In this document: positions 1 to 8,856 of the stretch, one piece after another | How the letters are laid out: every line of letters starts with the position of its first letter | How positions within the stretch are numbered: the first letter of the stretch is position 1 | NCBI GenBank assembly: GCA_027039485.1 | Contig: JALWDZ010000005.1 | Coordinates: 1-54,146, forward strand | DNA length: 54,146 nt | From: Candidatus Shapirobacteria bacterium | GTDB lineage: Bacteria; Patescibacteriota; Microgenomatia; UBA12405; UBA6130 | Direction: 5' to 3' | Notes under the pieces: generated by a model | What the model saw: the letters and a program-made list of their open reading frames with translations, nothing else | The model's database searches: none | What the model was told of the DNA's origin: nothing | Made by a program: the position numbers and the translations under genes

Positions 1-1
1 C

Positions 2-2593
2 ACCCAAGCCGAGGCTATTTTGTTCCTCAAAGAGCGCTTTTTTGACCTCCAGTTAGATTACTTCCGGCCGGCCGGCAACCCTTACAAATTTCTCCACGGC
101 CTCATCCGCCATTTTTCCCGCCTCCGCGACGAGGACATTTCCCCGGCTGCTTACGCCGCCTTCGCCAAAAAGCAGCTGGCCCAAGCAAAAACGGACGCCG
201 ACCGCCTCGAAGCCAAAAAAATCCAAGAATTGGCCCATGCTTACCAAAAATACCAGGAATGGAAACTAGCCGCCGGCAAATTAGATTTTGCCGATCTTAT
301 CGCCCAAACTTTGCGCCTTTTCCGCCAGCGCCCCAATATTCTCGCCGCCTACCGCCAACGGTGGCGTTATTTCCTTGTCGATGAATTTCAAGACACCAAC
401 ATTGCCCAATACGAGCTCATCAAGCTCCTCGCCCCGCCAGGGCCCAAGGCTCCTTTGACCGTGGCCGGCGATGATTCCCAATCAATCTACAAGTTCCGCG
501 GGGCCGCCATTTCCAACATCCTCACCTTCCGGGACGACTACCCCCAAGCCAAAACGGTGGTCCTCACCAAAAATTACCGCTCCTCCCAGCTCATTCTTGA
601 CCACGCCTATCGCCTCATCAAGCATAATGATCCCGACACTTTAGAGGCCCGGCTGGGCATCAGCAAAAATCTCCAGGCCCAGCGCCGGATTAAAAACGTC
701 CCCATCGCCTTCTTTTTTCCCGACCGCGGCGAGGAAGAAGCGGAAATGGTGGCCAAAGAAATCCAAAAGCTTACCCGCCGCCGCTACCGCTACCAAGATA
801 TCGCCATCCTTGTCCGGGCTAACAACCAGGCCGACCCCTTCCTCCGCGCCCTCCAGCGCCACCACCTCCCCTACCAATTTCTCGGCCCCGGCCAGCTTTT
901 CCACCAGCCAGAAATCAAAGACCTCATCGCCTATCTTCTCTTTCTCTATGATCCCACCAACAATCCGGCTCTTTTCCGCGTTCTCACCATGGCCCATTTC
1001 CAGCTGCCCGGCCGTGATCTGGCCCTCTTGCGCAGCTTCGCCCACCGCTACAACCTCCATCTTTTCGAAGCTCTGGAGAGCATCCAAAAGCCTCGCCCCG
1101 ACCAGCAAGTGCCCCGTTTCCAAACAAAAACCTTAGCCACCTTAGAAAAATTCTTGGCCATGGCCCAGCGCCATCTCGACCGCAGCCGCCGCGAGTCAGG
1201 CGGCCAACTTCTTTACTATTTCCTCCAAGACAGCGGTCTCTTAACCAGCCTCCTCAACCCCAAAACCGAACCCGACCAGCAGCGGGGCCTCAACATTGCC
1301 AAATTTTTCGACAAAATCAAAGCTTTTGAAAGCCAAAACCGCCACGCCAATCTCGAAGATTTAGTAACCTGGATTAACCTCAAATTAGAACTTGGCGAAA
1401 GCCCGCTGGCCAGCGAAATCGACTGGAGCGAGAATAATGCCGTCAACATTTTATCGGTCCACTCGGCCAAGGGGTTGGAATTCCCGGTTGTTTTCATGGT
1501 CAACCTGGTCAACCAACGTTTTCCAACCAGCAACCGCCGCGAACAAATTCCCATTCCCCAGCCGCTCATCAAAGAAATTCTCCCCCAAGGCGATCCCCAC
1601 CAAGAGGAAGAACGGCGCCTTTTCTATGTTGGCATGACCCGAGCCCGCGATCGCCTTTACTTCAGCGGGGCCAAATTTTATGGCGACGGCAAATTAGCTA
1701 AAAAGCCTTCCCTTTTTGTCAGCGAAGCCCTCGGCGATAACCTCCAGCCTAGCCAACCGGCCAGCAACGCCCAGCTTTCTTTTTTGGACTGGAGCCAAGA
1801 AGAACCGCGGCCGCGGCCGGCCCAGCTCAACCCCCCGGTCAGCTACCTTTCCTACTCGCAAATGGATGCCTTTGCCATCTGCCCCCGCCAGTACAAGTAT
1901 AAATATGTCCTCCGCATTCCTACCCCGCCGTCGGCAGCGCAAACTTTTGGCAATGTTATCCACAAAACTCTTAAGATGTTTTACCAACAGCAGCTAGAAA
2001 AAGAAAAGCCGCTCCAGTTAGCTGATCTTTGGCAGCTCCTTGACCAAAATTGGTCCAGCGAAGGCTTCCGGTCCAAAAAAGAAGAGGAAATCAGCCGCCG
2101 TAAAGCTAGAAAAATGTTGCGCCAGTTTTACCACCAGGCTTTTCGGCCTGAGCAGGCAGGCAATATCCTTGCCCTAGAGCAGCCTTTTTCTTTCCGCTTG
2201 ACGCCGACTTTGAAAATTGGCGGGGTTATTGACCGCGTCGACCGCTTGCCCAACCAGGAAATTGAAATTATTGATTACAAAACCGGCGCCCGGGTGCCCA
2301 ATCAAAAAGATGTCGACCACAACGACCAGCTTACCCTTTACGCTCTGGCTGCTTCCCAAATCAAAAGTCTGCCTTTCCACCGCCCCATTGAAAAAATCCG
2401 CCTCTCCCTTTATTTCCTCGACGCCGGGGTAAAAATTTCCAGCCGCCGCAGCCAAGAACAGCTTGACGCTTTCCGGCAAAAAGTCATCAATTTAGCTAAA
2501 GAGCTGGAAACTACTGATTTTCCCCCAAAGCCCAACCGGCCCTTTCCCTGCGACCATTGCGAATTCCGCCTTCTTTGTGATGCCTGGCGTTAA
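2..2593 (+). CDS. UvrD/Rep-family helicase fused to RecB/AddB-like Fe-S nuclease (5' truncated)
   Basis: ATP-dependent SF1 DNA helicase with a C-terminal PD-(D/E)XK nuclease, probably acting in DNA end processing or recombination. The frame is open to the window edge and Walker A is missing, so the N-terminus lies outside; an internal TTG at 20 is not a convincing start. Visible helicase motifs are DEFQDTN (motif II, about nt 378-400), AGDDSQSIYKFRGA (III), NYRSS (IV), SVHSAKGLEFPVVF (V) and YVGMTRARDRLY (VI, about nt 1627). The last 250 residues show the nuclease: CPRQYKYK, GVIDRVDR, EIIDYKTG and the final CDHCEFRLLC. One Cys before the nuclease core plus CxxCx5C after it is the AddB/Cas4-type 4Fe-4S arrangement. 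An internal QLSFLDW resembles a clamp-binding peptide but is uncertain. It ends 4 bp inside the convergent FemAB-like gene. Confidence 0.93.
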   Translation, partial: TQAEAILFLKERFFDLQLDYFRPAGNPYKFLHGLIRHFSRLRDEDISPAAYAAFAKKQLAQAKTDADRLEAKKIQELAHAYQKYQEWKLAAGKLDFADLIAQTLRLFRQRPNILAAYRQRWRYFLVDEFQDTNIAQYELIKLLAPPGPKAPLTVAGDDSQSIYKFRGAAISNILTFRDDYPQAKTVVLTKNYRSSQLILDHAYRLIKHNDPDTLEARLGISKNLQAQRRIKNVPIAFFFPDRGEEEAEMVAKEIQKLTRRRYRYQDIAILVRANNQADPFLRALQRHHLPYQFLGPGQLFHQPEIKDLIAYLLFLYDPTNNPALFRVLTMAHFQLPGRDLALLRSFAHRYNLHLFEALESIQKPRPDQQVPRFQTKTLATLEKFLAMAQRHLDRSRRESGGQLLYYFLQDSGLLTSLLNPKTEPDQQRGLNIAKFFDKIKAFESQNRHANLEDLVTWINLKLELGESPLASEIDWSENNAVNILSVHSAKGLEFPVVFMVNLVNQRFPTSNRREQIPIPQPLIKEILPQGDPHQEEERRLFYVGMTRARDRLYFSGAKFYGDGKLAKKPSLFVSEALGDNLQPSQPASNAQLSFLDWSQEEPRPRPAQLNPPVSYLSYSQMDAFAICPRQYKYKYVLRIPTPPSAAQTFGNVIHKTLKMFYQQQLEKEKPLQLADLWQLLDQNWSSEGFRSKKEEEISRRKARKMLRQFYHQAFRPEQAGNILALEQPFSFRLTPTLKIGGVIDRVDRLPNQEIEIIDYKTGARVPNQKDVDHNDQLTLYALAASQIKSLPFHRPIEKIRLSLYFLDAGVKISSRRSQEQLDAFRQKVINLAKELETTDFPPKPNRPFPCDHCEFRLLCDAWR

Positions 2594-3645
2594 AACCGCC
2601 GCCGCCAACGGAGCCAGCGCCAGCGCCAGTCGTTAAGCCAGTTATAAAGCCGATATTCTTGGGGGCGGAGAACTAAATCCCAGCTGCCGACAAATTCCAC
2701 CAGCTCGGGGCCGTAACCCAACTTGAAGCGGTGGAAGCCATACCAAGGGTCAGTCGGCGCCACTTCCGGCCCGGGACTACCCCAAAGGTCAAACTGGCGA
2801 TACTGATGTTGCTGGCCATATTGGATAACTCGCCAGCAAAGGAGATTTGAAGCCATTACTTCGCGGTGCTGGGTACTCGAAGCGCCATAAGGGTAGAAAA
2901 GCCGCCCTTTATAGCCAAAAATAATCCAGGCGGCTAGGGGCTGCTTTTGGTACTCTGCCAAAAAGAGATGGGCCATGCCGCTCGGGCCTAGAATTTGCCA
3001 CATCCGGCGGAAATATTGCCGGTTGTGGAGGTAAAAATGCTGCCGCTGGGTGGTCTCGAAAAGAAGATTAAGAAAAATCTCCAAAGCCGACGGCGAGTTG
3101 TCTTCCCGAACGGTTACCCCCTTGCGCTCGGCCAGGCGAATATTGTAACGGGTTTTGGGATGCATGTTAGCCAAAAGTTGGTCTTCGCTCTGGGTTAGGT
3201 CCAGCCAAAAGGTATATTTAGGGAAAAGGGGGCGGTGAGCCGGCAGCAACCCTAAATTAGCAGCAGCAAAATCAGGCTTTTCATCCCGGGGATCTAGCAG
3301 ATGGCCGCGCTGGTTGGGCCAGCGGCGTTGGACAATTTCCGGCTCGATTAAAATGGCCAGGGCCTGGTGATCTTTACCCAAACTCTGGAGCATGGCCATT
3401 TCTTCCCGGGAAAGTTCCTGGCTGCGGGGGAAATAGCCAATTTCCCGATGCAGCGAGGGCAACGGCAGAGGGTGAAAGAATACCTGCCAAACCTTTTCCA
3501 GCCGCCCATTCTGAAAAACCCCCACCCGTTCCACCCGGGCGCCGTTGGCAGCTTTAAAATCGCCCCAGGCCCAACTCTGCACCGGATGGCGGGCTAATTT
3601 CTCGTAGGCATCCTTTTCTTCCGGCAAAATCCGGCGAATAATCAT
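2590..3645 (-). CDS. FemAB/FemX-type peptidoglycan aminoacyltransferase
   Basis: Probably adds amino acids from aminoacyl-tRNA to the lipid II stem peptide (interpeptide bridge synthesis), a GNAT-fold cytoplasmic enzyme. The 351-residue product has the family pattern: HPVQSWAWGDF near the N-terminus, MHPKTRYNIRLAERKGV in the middle, and FDLWGSPGP followed by GFHRFKLGYG near the C-terminus. The frame extends 20 codons further upstream, but those residues look non-native. ATG 3645 is preferred because an extended -10 (TGTTACAAT) lies 5 nt upstream of it, which predicts a leaderless mRNA. The exact amino acid and donor cannot be read from sequence. Confidence 0.88.
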   Translation of the reverse strand: MIIRRILPEEKDAYEKLARHPVQSWAWGDFKAANGARVERVGVFQNGRLEKVWQVFFHPLPLPSLHREIGYFPRSQELSREEMAMLQSLGKDHQALAILIEPEIVQRRWPNQRGHLLDPRDEKPDFAAANLGLLPAHRPLFPKYTFWLDLTQSEDQLLANMHPKTRYNIRLAERKGVTVREDNSPSALEIFLNLLFETTQRQHFYLHNRQYFRRMWQILGPSGMAHLFLAEYQKQPLAAWIIFGYKGRLFYPYGASSTQHREVMASNLLCWRVIQYGQQHQYRQFDLWGSPGPEVAPTDPWYGFHRFKLGYGPELVEFVGSWDLVLRPQEYRLYNWLNDWRWRWLRWRRRF

Positions 3646-3656
3646 ATTCCATTGTA
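3646..3656 (-). promoter_or_regulatory. Extended -10 promoter, leaderless, for the FemAB-like gene
   Basis: On the minus strand TGTTACAAT is followed by 5 nt (GGAAT) and then ATG 3645. Transcription would start at or next to the A of the ATG. No Shine-Dalgarno sequence is present. Confidence 0.6.
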
Positions 3657-3988
3657 ACACCACAAAACACTCTAAATTCCAAATTCCCTGCCCCGACTCC
3701 GCCATCCGGCGGACGTCGGGGCAAACCCTAAATCCTAATGACCTAAATCCTAAACAATGACCAAATTACCAAATGACCAAATGACCAAAACCTTGTCATC
3801 CTGAACGAAGCCGAAGGTGGATTTATTCCACCGAAGTGGGGGGCTTCGTCGCTTCACTCCTCAGGATAACGAAATACCGAGCTCCAAGTTCCAAGTTCCG
3901 AGCTCCATTTTTCACTTCAACTTCTTTTCCACTTTGCACTTTACATTTTAATTTTTCCTAGCTCCTAGCTCTTAGTTCCTAGTTCCGC
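3657..3988. repeat. Intergenic repeat mosaic R1
   Basis: Non-coding gap between divergent genes. In order it holds a GC-rich hairpin (CCCCGACTCCGCC / GGCGGACGTCGGGG, about 3693-3721), runs of AAATCCTAA and AAATGACCAAA (about 3726-3793), an inverted segment starting GTCATCCTGAACGAAGCC and closing TCAGGATAAC (about 3795-3870), GAGCTCCAAGTTCC units (about 3878-3907), a pyrimidine-rich CACTT stretch (about 3910-3955) and CTAGCTCCTAG units (about 3957-3986). The same modules recur in R2 to R7. No coding potential is seen. Confidence 0.8.
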
Positions 3989-3999
3989 TATAATGAGAC
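3989..3999 (+). promoter_or_regulatory. Leaderless -10 promoter of the PEBP gene
   Basis: A perfect TATAAT (3989-3994) is followed by GAGAC and ATG 4000. There is no room for a 5' leader or ribosome binding site. Confidence 0.65.
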
Positions 4000-4539
4000 A
4001 TGAAGAAATTCTGTTTGGCGGGCGGGGTTATTCTTTTGCTTTTCATTTTTTTCTTTGCTAAAAATAAACTAAGGAGGCCGGCTATGCCCGAAGGAACAAT
4101 TGTCGTAACTAGTCCGGCATTTGCCAACGGGGCTTTTATCCCCCGCCGCTATACCTGCCAAGGCGAGGATATTAACCCTCCTCTCCATTGGGAAAATATT
4201 CCCGAAAATGCCCAATCTTTAGCCCTTATCGTCGACGATCCCGATGCGCCGGCCGGCACCTGGACCCACTGGCTAGTTTGGAATATCGACCCTAAAACCG
4301 ATGGCATTCCCGCCAATAGCCTGCCGCCGGGCGTTAATTTGGGCAAAAACGATTTCCAAAAATTGGCCTACGGTGGTCCTTGCCCTCCCAGCGGCACCCA
4401 CCGCTATTTTTTCCGCCTCTTTGCCCTGGATGCCCGCCTTAATTTGCCCAATGGCAGTTCCCGGGCTGATTTGGAAAAAGTCATTGCCGGCCACATTTTA
4501 GCCCAGGGTGCCCTCATAGGACGCTACCAAAAAGAATAA
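4000..4539 (+). CDS. YbhB/YbcL family PEBP (Raf kinase inhibitor-like) protein, membrane-anchored
   Basis: Phosphatidylethanolamine-binding-protein fold; the bacterial role is poorly defined (small-ligand or phospholipid head-group binding). Family motifs are VDDPDAPAGTWTHWLVWNI (ligand pocket) and GPCPPSGTHRYFFRLFALD. The 179-residue product starts with a hydrophobic segment (residues 5-20, then KNKLRR), so the domain would sit outside the membrane. A second start is plausible: AAGGAGG at 4072-4078 lies 5 nt before ATG 4084 (Met29), which would give a soluble cytoplasmic form of normal bacterial PEBP length. The upstream ATG is supported by a leaderless -10. The stop touches the thermonuclease start (TAAATG). 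Confidence 0.92.
   Translation: MKKFCLAGGVILLLFIFFFAKNKLRRPAMPEGTIVVTSPAFANGAFIPRRYTCQGEDINPPLHWENIPENAQSLALIVDDPDAPAGTWTHWLVWNIDPKTDGIPANSLPPGVNLGKNDFQKLAYGGPCPPSGTHRYFFRLFALDARLNLPNGSSRADLEKVIAGHILAQGALIGRYQKE
4072..4086 (+). promoter_or_regulatory. Internal Shine-Dalgarno and alternative ATG inside the PEBP gene
   Basis: AAGGAGG (4072-4078), 5 nt spacer, ATG (4084-4086). The motif matches the anti-SD of the 16S gene in this window. It also encodes Leu-Arg-Arg after the membrane segment, so chance cannot be excluded. Confidence 0.4.
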
Positions 4540-5061
4540 ATGAAACTTAACCGCCGCCTATTAACGCTTGTCTTTTCGGGCGCCGTTTTCTTTGGTTTTT
4601 TAACCAGCTTTTTCCTCCAATTCCAGCGGTCCCTGCCAGCCCAGTCGCCCCAACGCTACCAAGCTCAAGTAGCCTTTGTCATTGACGGCGATACCATTGT
4701 TCTCGCCAACGGCCAACATCTTCGCTACTTAGGTATTGACGCCCCCGAAGACACCCGCCACCACAATTGTTTTGGCCACCAGGCCACTTTAGCCAACCGC
4801 CGCTTGGTTAACCACCAGCAAATCACCATCCAAACAGACCAAGAAAAATATGATCCCTACGGCCGGCTGCTGGCTTATGTTTGGCGGGGCAATATTTTTG
4901 TCAATGATTACCTGGCCCGCCAGGGTTACGCTCGTTTGGAGCTCATTCCGCCCAATTTAAAATATGCCCGCGAACTAACCCAGGCCGTCCAAGAAGCGCG
5001 CCAAGAACGCCGCGGCCTCTGGGGCCACTGTTCTACCAACTATCGACATCATCATCAATAG
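4540..5061 (+). CDS. Thermonuclease-family (SNase-like) secreted or anchored nuclease
   Basis: Staphylococcal-nuclease-fold endonuclease that cleaves DNA and RNA. The 173-residue product has an N-terminal hydrophobic segment (about residues 7-27), then FVIDGDTIVL, LRYLGIDAPED and DPYGRLLAYV. These contain the expected catalytic Arg, Asp-x-x-Glu and Arg positions of the family. It ends with RRGLWGHC, typical of the C-terminus. Translation probably couples to the PEBP gene (TAAATG junction, no clear ribosome binding site). Its last 29 bp overlap the 3' end of the convergent helicase gene. A role in degrading environmental DNA for nucleotide scavenging is inference. Confidence 0.92.
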   Translation: MKLNRRLLTLVFSGAVFFGFLTSFFLQFQRSLPAQSPQRYQAQVAFVIDGDTIVLANGQHLRYLGIDAPEDTRHHNCFGHQATLANRRLVNHQQITIQTDQEKYDPYGRLLAYVWRGNIFVNDYLARQGYARLELIPPNLKYARELTQAVQEARQERRGLWGHCSTNYRHHHQ

Positions 5062-6841
5062 CCAGAAGATGGGGTGGAATTTCGGCCAAAAATTGTGACG
5101 GCCCACCGGCTTGGCGGCGGCCAAAGCGAAACCGGCGCCGGGCATAACTCAGGTAAAGGCGTTCCTTAGCCCGAGTAATGCCAACATAACAGAGACGGCG
5201 CTCTTCTTCCAGTTTTTCCGGATCTCCTTGACTCCGGCTATCAGGAAAAATGCCGCTTTCCAGGCCGGTCAAAAAGACGGCCCGAAATTCTAGCCCCTTG
5301 CTGGCGTGGATAGTCATCAGCCGGACCGCCCCCTGGCTCGAAAAATCGTCCCCGGCTTCGCCTTGGACCAAAGCAGCGTTATTTAAAAAATCGCCTAGTT
5401 GGGGATACTGCTGGCTGACATTGAAAAGCTCTTCAATATTTTGCCGCCGGCGGTGGTTTTCTGGCGTCTCCCGCCGCAACTTCTCCAAATAGCCGCTAGC
5501 CGGCACAATAGCCTCCAGCAATTCCCCGGTAGTTTTAGTCCAGGGAGCATGGTCGGCTACAAATTGGCGCACCCTTTCCTGGCGGCGGATTCCCATATTT
5601 TCCCGAATCCGCTCCCAAGCCAAAGTGTCATCAGGCTGGTACATCACCCGTAAAAGCGCCAAAATATCTTTCACCTCGGCCCGATTGTAAAAGCCAACGC
5701 CACCAACCAAAATGTAGGGAATTTGGCGGCGAAAGAAAATTTCTTCAAAGATACGTGACTGGGCGTTAGTGCGGTAAAGGACGGCCATCTCGTTAAAATT
5801 CCAGCCCTGGTCACCAAGCCAATCAATTTGGTCGGCCACAAATTTAGCTTCTTCTATTTCCGTCGCTGCCGGATAGAGGACAATTTTTTCGCCCGGCCCT
5901 CGTTGGGACCGGAGATGGAGGACCGGATGGCGACGGTTATGGGCAATAACCGCATCGGCAGCTGCTAAAATATTGGCCGTGGACCGGTAGTTTTCTTCCA
6001 AATTCACCGTAGCCATCTCGGGAAAATCGCGCCGTAAAGAAAGCAGGTTATGGTAATCCGCCCCTCGCCAGCCATAGATTGCCTGGGAAGCATCGCCAAC
6101 CACGGTTAAATTTTGCCCCCGGGCCAACAACTTCGTTAACTGGTATTGGCTTTTATTGGTATCTTGATACTCATCGATCAGGAGATAGCGGTAGCGGCGG
6201 CGGTATTTTTCTAAAACCGGAGGATAATTTTGCCACAGCTGGACCGTCTTAAAGAGAAGGTCGGCAAAATCCAATGCTTTCTGCTGGGTTAGAGCCTTTT
6301 GGTAGGCCTGGTAAATCTCCCCTACCTGGCGCTGGTAGCTATTTTCGGCTGTCGCCAGAAACTCAGCCGCATCCCAAAGGTTATTTTTCAGCCGGCTAAT
6401 CTTGGCCCGCAATTTAGCGGCCGGCCACTCTTTCTCATCCCGGTGGAATTTTTTCAAAATTTTTTGGAGAAGCCGCTTTTGGTCATTCTCGTCATAAATA
6501 ACAAAGTTAGGGTCAACGCCTATCTTAGCTCCATCCTGGCGCAAGACTTGGACAGCAAAAGAGTGGAAGGTGCCGGCAAAAATGCCCCGGCCAGTCATTT
6601 TTATCTGTAACCTTCCCAATAGCTGCCGCAACCGCTGGCGCATTTCTCCAGCCGCTTTGTTGGTAAAAGTTAACAACAAAATATTTTCCGGGGCCACATT
6701 TTTCTCGGCAATTAACCAAGCCGCTCGGTAAGTTAAAACCCGCGTCTTGCCACTGCCGGCGCCAGCCAAGACCAAAAGCTGGCGGCCGTCATAAGTCACT
6801 GCTTTCCGTTGGGCTGGATTCAAATCCTGCCAAAAATCCAT
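5033..6841 (-). CDS. UvrD/PcrA-type ATP-dependent DNA helicase
   Basis: SF1A 3'-5' DNA helicase for repair and replication. At 602 residues it is shorter than typical PcrA/UvrD (about 720) and lacks the usual long C-terminal tail. Motifs are complete: AGAGSGKT (Walker A, about residue 27), LLIDEYQDTNKSQYQ (II), GDASQAIYGWRGAD (III), NLEENYRSTANIL (IV), MTIHASKGLEFRAVF (V) and YVGITRAKERLYLS (VI). The start ATG shares one base with the stop of the upstream DUF2298 gene (TAATG), so the two are probably translationally coupled. It is distinct from the helicase-nuclease at the left edge. Confidence 0.95.
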   Translation of the reverse strand: MDFWQDLNPAQRKAVTYDGRQLLVLAGAGSGKTRVLTYRAAWLIAEKNVAPENILLLTFTNKAAGEMRQRLRQLLGRLQIKMTGRGIFAGTFHSFAVQVLRQDGAKIGVDPNFVIYDENDQKRLLQKILKKFHRDEKEWPAAKLRAKISRLKNNLWDAAEFLATAENSYQRQVGEIYQAYQKALTQQKALDFADLLFKTVQLWQNYPPVLEKYRRRYRYLLIDEYQDTNKSQYQLTKLLARGQNLTVVGDASQAIYGWRGADYHNLLSLRRDFPEMATVNLEENYRSTANILAAADAVIAHNRRHPVLHLRSQRGPGEKIVLYPAATEIEEAKFVADQIDWLGDQGWNFNEMAVLYRTNAQSRIFEEIFFRRQIPYILVGGVGFYNRAEVKDILALLRVMYQPDDTLAWERIRENMGIRRQERVRQFVADHAPWTKTTGELLEAIVPASGYLEKLRRETPENHRRRQNIEELFNVSQQYPQLGDFLNNAALVQGEAGDDFSSQGAVRLMTIHASKGLEFRAVFLTGLESGIFPDSRSQGDPEKLEEERRLCYVGITRAKERLYLSYARRRFRFGRRQAGGPSQFLAEIPPHLLAIDDDVDSW

Positions 6842-8856
6842 TAAAGCTTGTTGAGATAATAAATCTTATTCTTCCCTGCGCGAAAAACTACTTTGCCCCA
6901 ATCTTGAAAACGGGTTTCATCTAAATTGGGATAATGGTCGCGCTCGCGGCTGCCAATAACCACATAACGGACATAATATTTCTTGAGAAGATAACGGGCC
7001 AAAACTTTGTCTTTGCCCTGATAGATCAGCGCCACCTCTTTCTGGCGTCGGGCGGGAATCTCATAACCGCCGCGCCAAAGCCATTCGTGAACCAGCCAGC
7101 CTTCAACCGTTGGCAGGCCGGTGTAAGCCGAAAACCGGTCATCATGAGTATAACTTTGGCCAGCTGCTTCCAAGATCACCGGTTGGCCGCGAAGATGGTT
7201 AAGCCAGAGATAAAGCCGATAATCGGCGGGCATCTCTTGGCGAAACCAGCGGCGGCCATCCAGGCCTTGATAGCGTTTAATCGCCAATCGGCCATAATAG
7301 CCACGGACAGCAAAAACAATAAAGAGCAATTGGGCAGCTGCTCCCAAACCCATCACCACCAGAGCGAGGCGGGGCCACCAGCTGCTCGACTTGATAGCTA
7401 ACTGGCGGAAACGGGCTAAGACATAGCCACTGGCCAAAGCATAGAGAACAAAAGCCTGGTAGACCAATTTAAACATCGTGTTGGCCCGGTGGTAGCCGGC
7501 CGCATAGATATCGCGAACATAGATAACTTCCGGCAAAAAAACTAAAAATGTCGCCCAGACGGTCAGCGCCAAAATAAACCGGTCCATTTTCAGCCGTTTT
7601 TTCTGGCGGGCGAACATAATCCAATAGAAAGCAGCCACCAGCCAAAAGAATCCCCACAAAATGAGCAATTGCCACCAAAGGGAATGGGTCGGAGTAAAGG
7701 CAACCCCCTGGGTAATAGAATGGAAAGAAAGATAAAAGGGCAAGGCAGTTAGCAAAGCCGCTAACAAGGTTAGGCTGCCAAATTGCAACCAGCGGCGCCA
7801 GTTGTCTTTCCAATAAAAGCCGGTCACCAAAGCCAGGAGGCCGCCATAAATGGGAAAATCCCAGGCATTGGTGGTGAACATGACGCCCAAAAGCCAGCCC
7901 AAAAAGGCGGCCATCTCCCAGCGGAAACGGCGCCGAACCAGGATGCCCAAGCTAAAAAGAAAAAGCAAAACCAACGGCAAATCGTTAAGATGGGCATGGA
8001 GATCGGCAACAATAAAGGAATAACTGGGAAACTCATGAATCGTCCGGTCGTGGGGATTAGGCGGATAATAGCCAATGAAACGGGTAGCGTTAGGATACCA
8101 ATAATGAGCCGGGCCATCTTTGAGAACAAAAACAATGGTGTGCAAATTACCACCCAAAGTAAAGAGCAAAACTCCGACCAAAGCCGCCGCCCATAGAAAA
8201 CGCTTTTTCTCCAGTTGGCTAACCCGGTCGCTGAGCCAGCTTAAGACAAGCACTAAGCCGCCGCTAAAAGCAAGGGCAAAAATTGTGGCAATAAGAAGAT
8301 TGTAGGTAATGAATGAAGGAAGCCCGCTAAAAAGAGTTAAAACGGCGGCTTGGAAATGGCCGAAATAATAATAATTGATGCTCTGGCCGGCAAACCAGGG
8401 GTCAGCCGCCGGCAGCCAATGGCTCCGCAAAATAGAGTTGAGGAAGCCAAAATCCATGAATTTTTCTAGACCGTCGATATTTGGCTGGAAACCCCGCAAC
8501 AGGCTCCAGCCAACTAGAGCCAGGCCAAAAATGAGCTCGCTGGCAATTATAAATTCTATTTCACTTCTAGTTAGCCGGGGGCGGTCTCGCCAGATCAGCC
8601 AAATGCTAAACACTAAAAGTAACAAAACCATTAAGGAAATTGTTGCTAGGGAAAAAGGGAGAAGATGAAAGGTGGCCAGCCAGAAAACAGCATAACTAAT
8701 AATGGCTGTGGTGAGAATTTTGGCAAAAATCCAGCCAAAAGCCCAAAAGCGCCGCGGGGCTAATTTGCGCCAAAAAGAAAACGAAAGGCTACCCCAAAAA
8801 AGCAAAAATAACCACCAATGAAAGATAGTTCTCAAATTACCAAAAATAAGTTTCAT
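6841..8856 (-). CDS. DUF2298 (YYY) multispan membrane protein
   Basis: Large integral membrane protein of the DUF2298 / Chlor_Arch_YYY family, which resembles GT-C glycosyltransferases; function unproven. 671 residues with about a dozen hydrophobic segments. The family hallmark is GQSINYYYFGHF, preceded by a conserved DGLEKFMDFGF loop and LPAADPWFAG. The C-terminal soluble part (EGWLVHEWLWRGGYE and YYVRYVVIGSRERDHYP) is also typical. ATG 8856 is chosen over TTG 8871 because it forms an ATGA overlap with the PAP2 stop. It lies in an operon LPG-synthase-like, PAP2, DUF2298, UvrD. Confidence 0.88.
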   Translation of the reverse strand: MKLIFGNLRTIFHWWLFLLFWGSLSFSFWRKLAPRRFWAFGWIFAKILTTAIISYAVFWLATFHLLPFSLATISLMVLLLLVFSIWLIWRDRPRLTRSEIEFIIASELIFGLALVGWSLLRGFQPNIDGLEKFMDFGFLNSILRSHWLPAADPWFAGQSINYYYFGHFQAAVLTLFSGLPSFITYNLLIATIFALAFSGGLVLVLSWLSDRVSQLEKKRFLWAAALVGVLLFTLGGNLHTIVFVLKDGPAHYWYPNATRFIGYYPPNPHDRTIHEFPSYSFIVADLHAHLNDLPLVLLFLFSLGILVRRRFRWEMAAFLGWLLGVMFTTNAWDFPIYGGLLALVTGFYWKDNWRRWLQFGSLTLLAALLTALPFYLSFHSITQGVAFTPTHSLWWQLLILWGFFWLVAAFYWIMFARQKKRLKMDRFILALTVWATFLVFLPEVIYVRDIYAAGYHRANTMFKLVYQAFVLYALASGYVLARFRQLAIKSSSWWPRLALVVMGLGAAAQLLFIVFAVRGYYGRLAIKRYQGLDGRRWFRQEMPADYRLYLWLNHLRGQPVILEAAGQSYTHDDRFSAYTGLPTVEGWLVHEWLWRGGYEIPARRQKEVALIYQGKDKVLARYLLKKYYVRYVVIGSRERDHYPNLDETRFQDWGKVVFRAGKNKIYYLNKL

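Noticed and set aside
641-1123. Antisense frames inside the helicase-nuclease gene
   Set aside because: Shadow frames of a clearly conserved gene; no motifs or ribosome sites.
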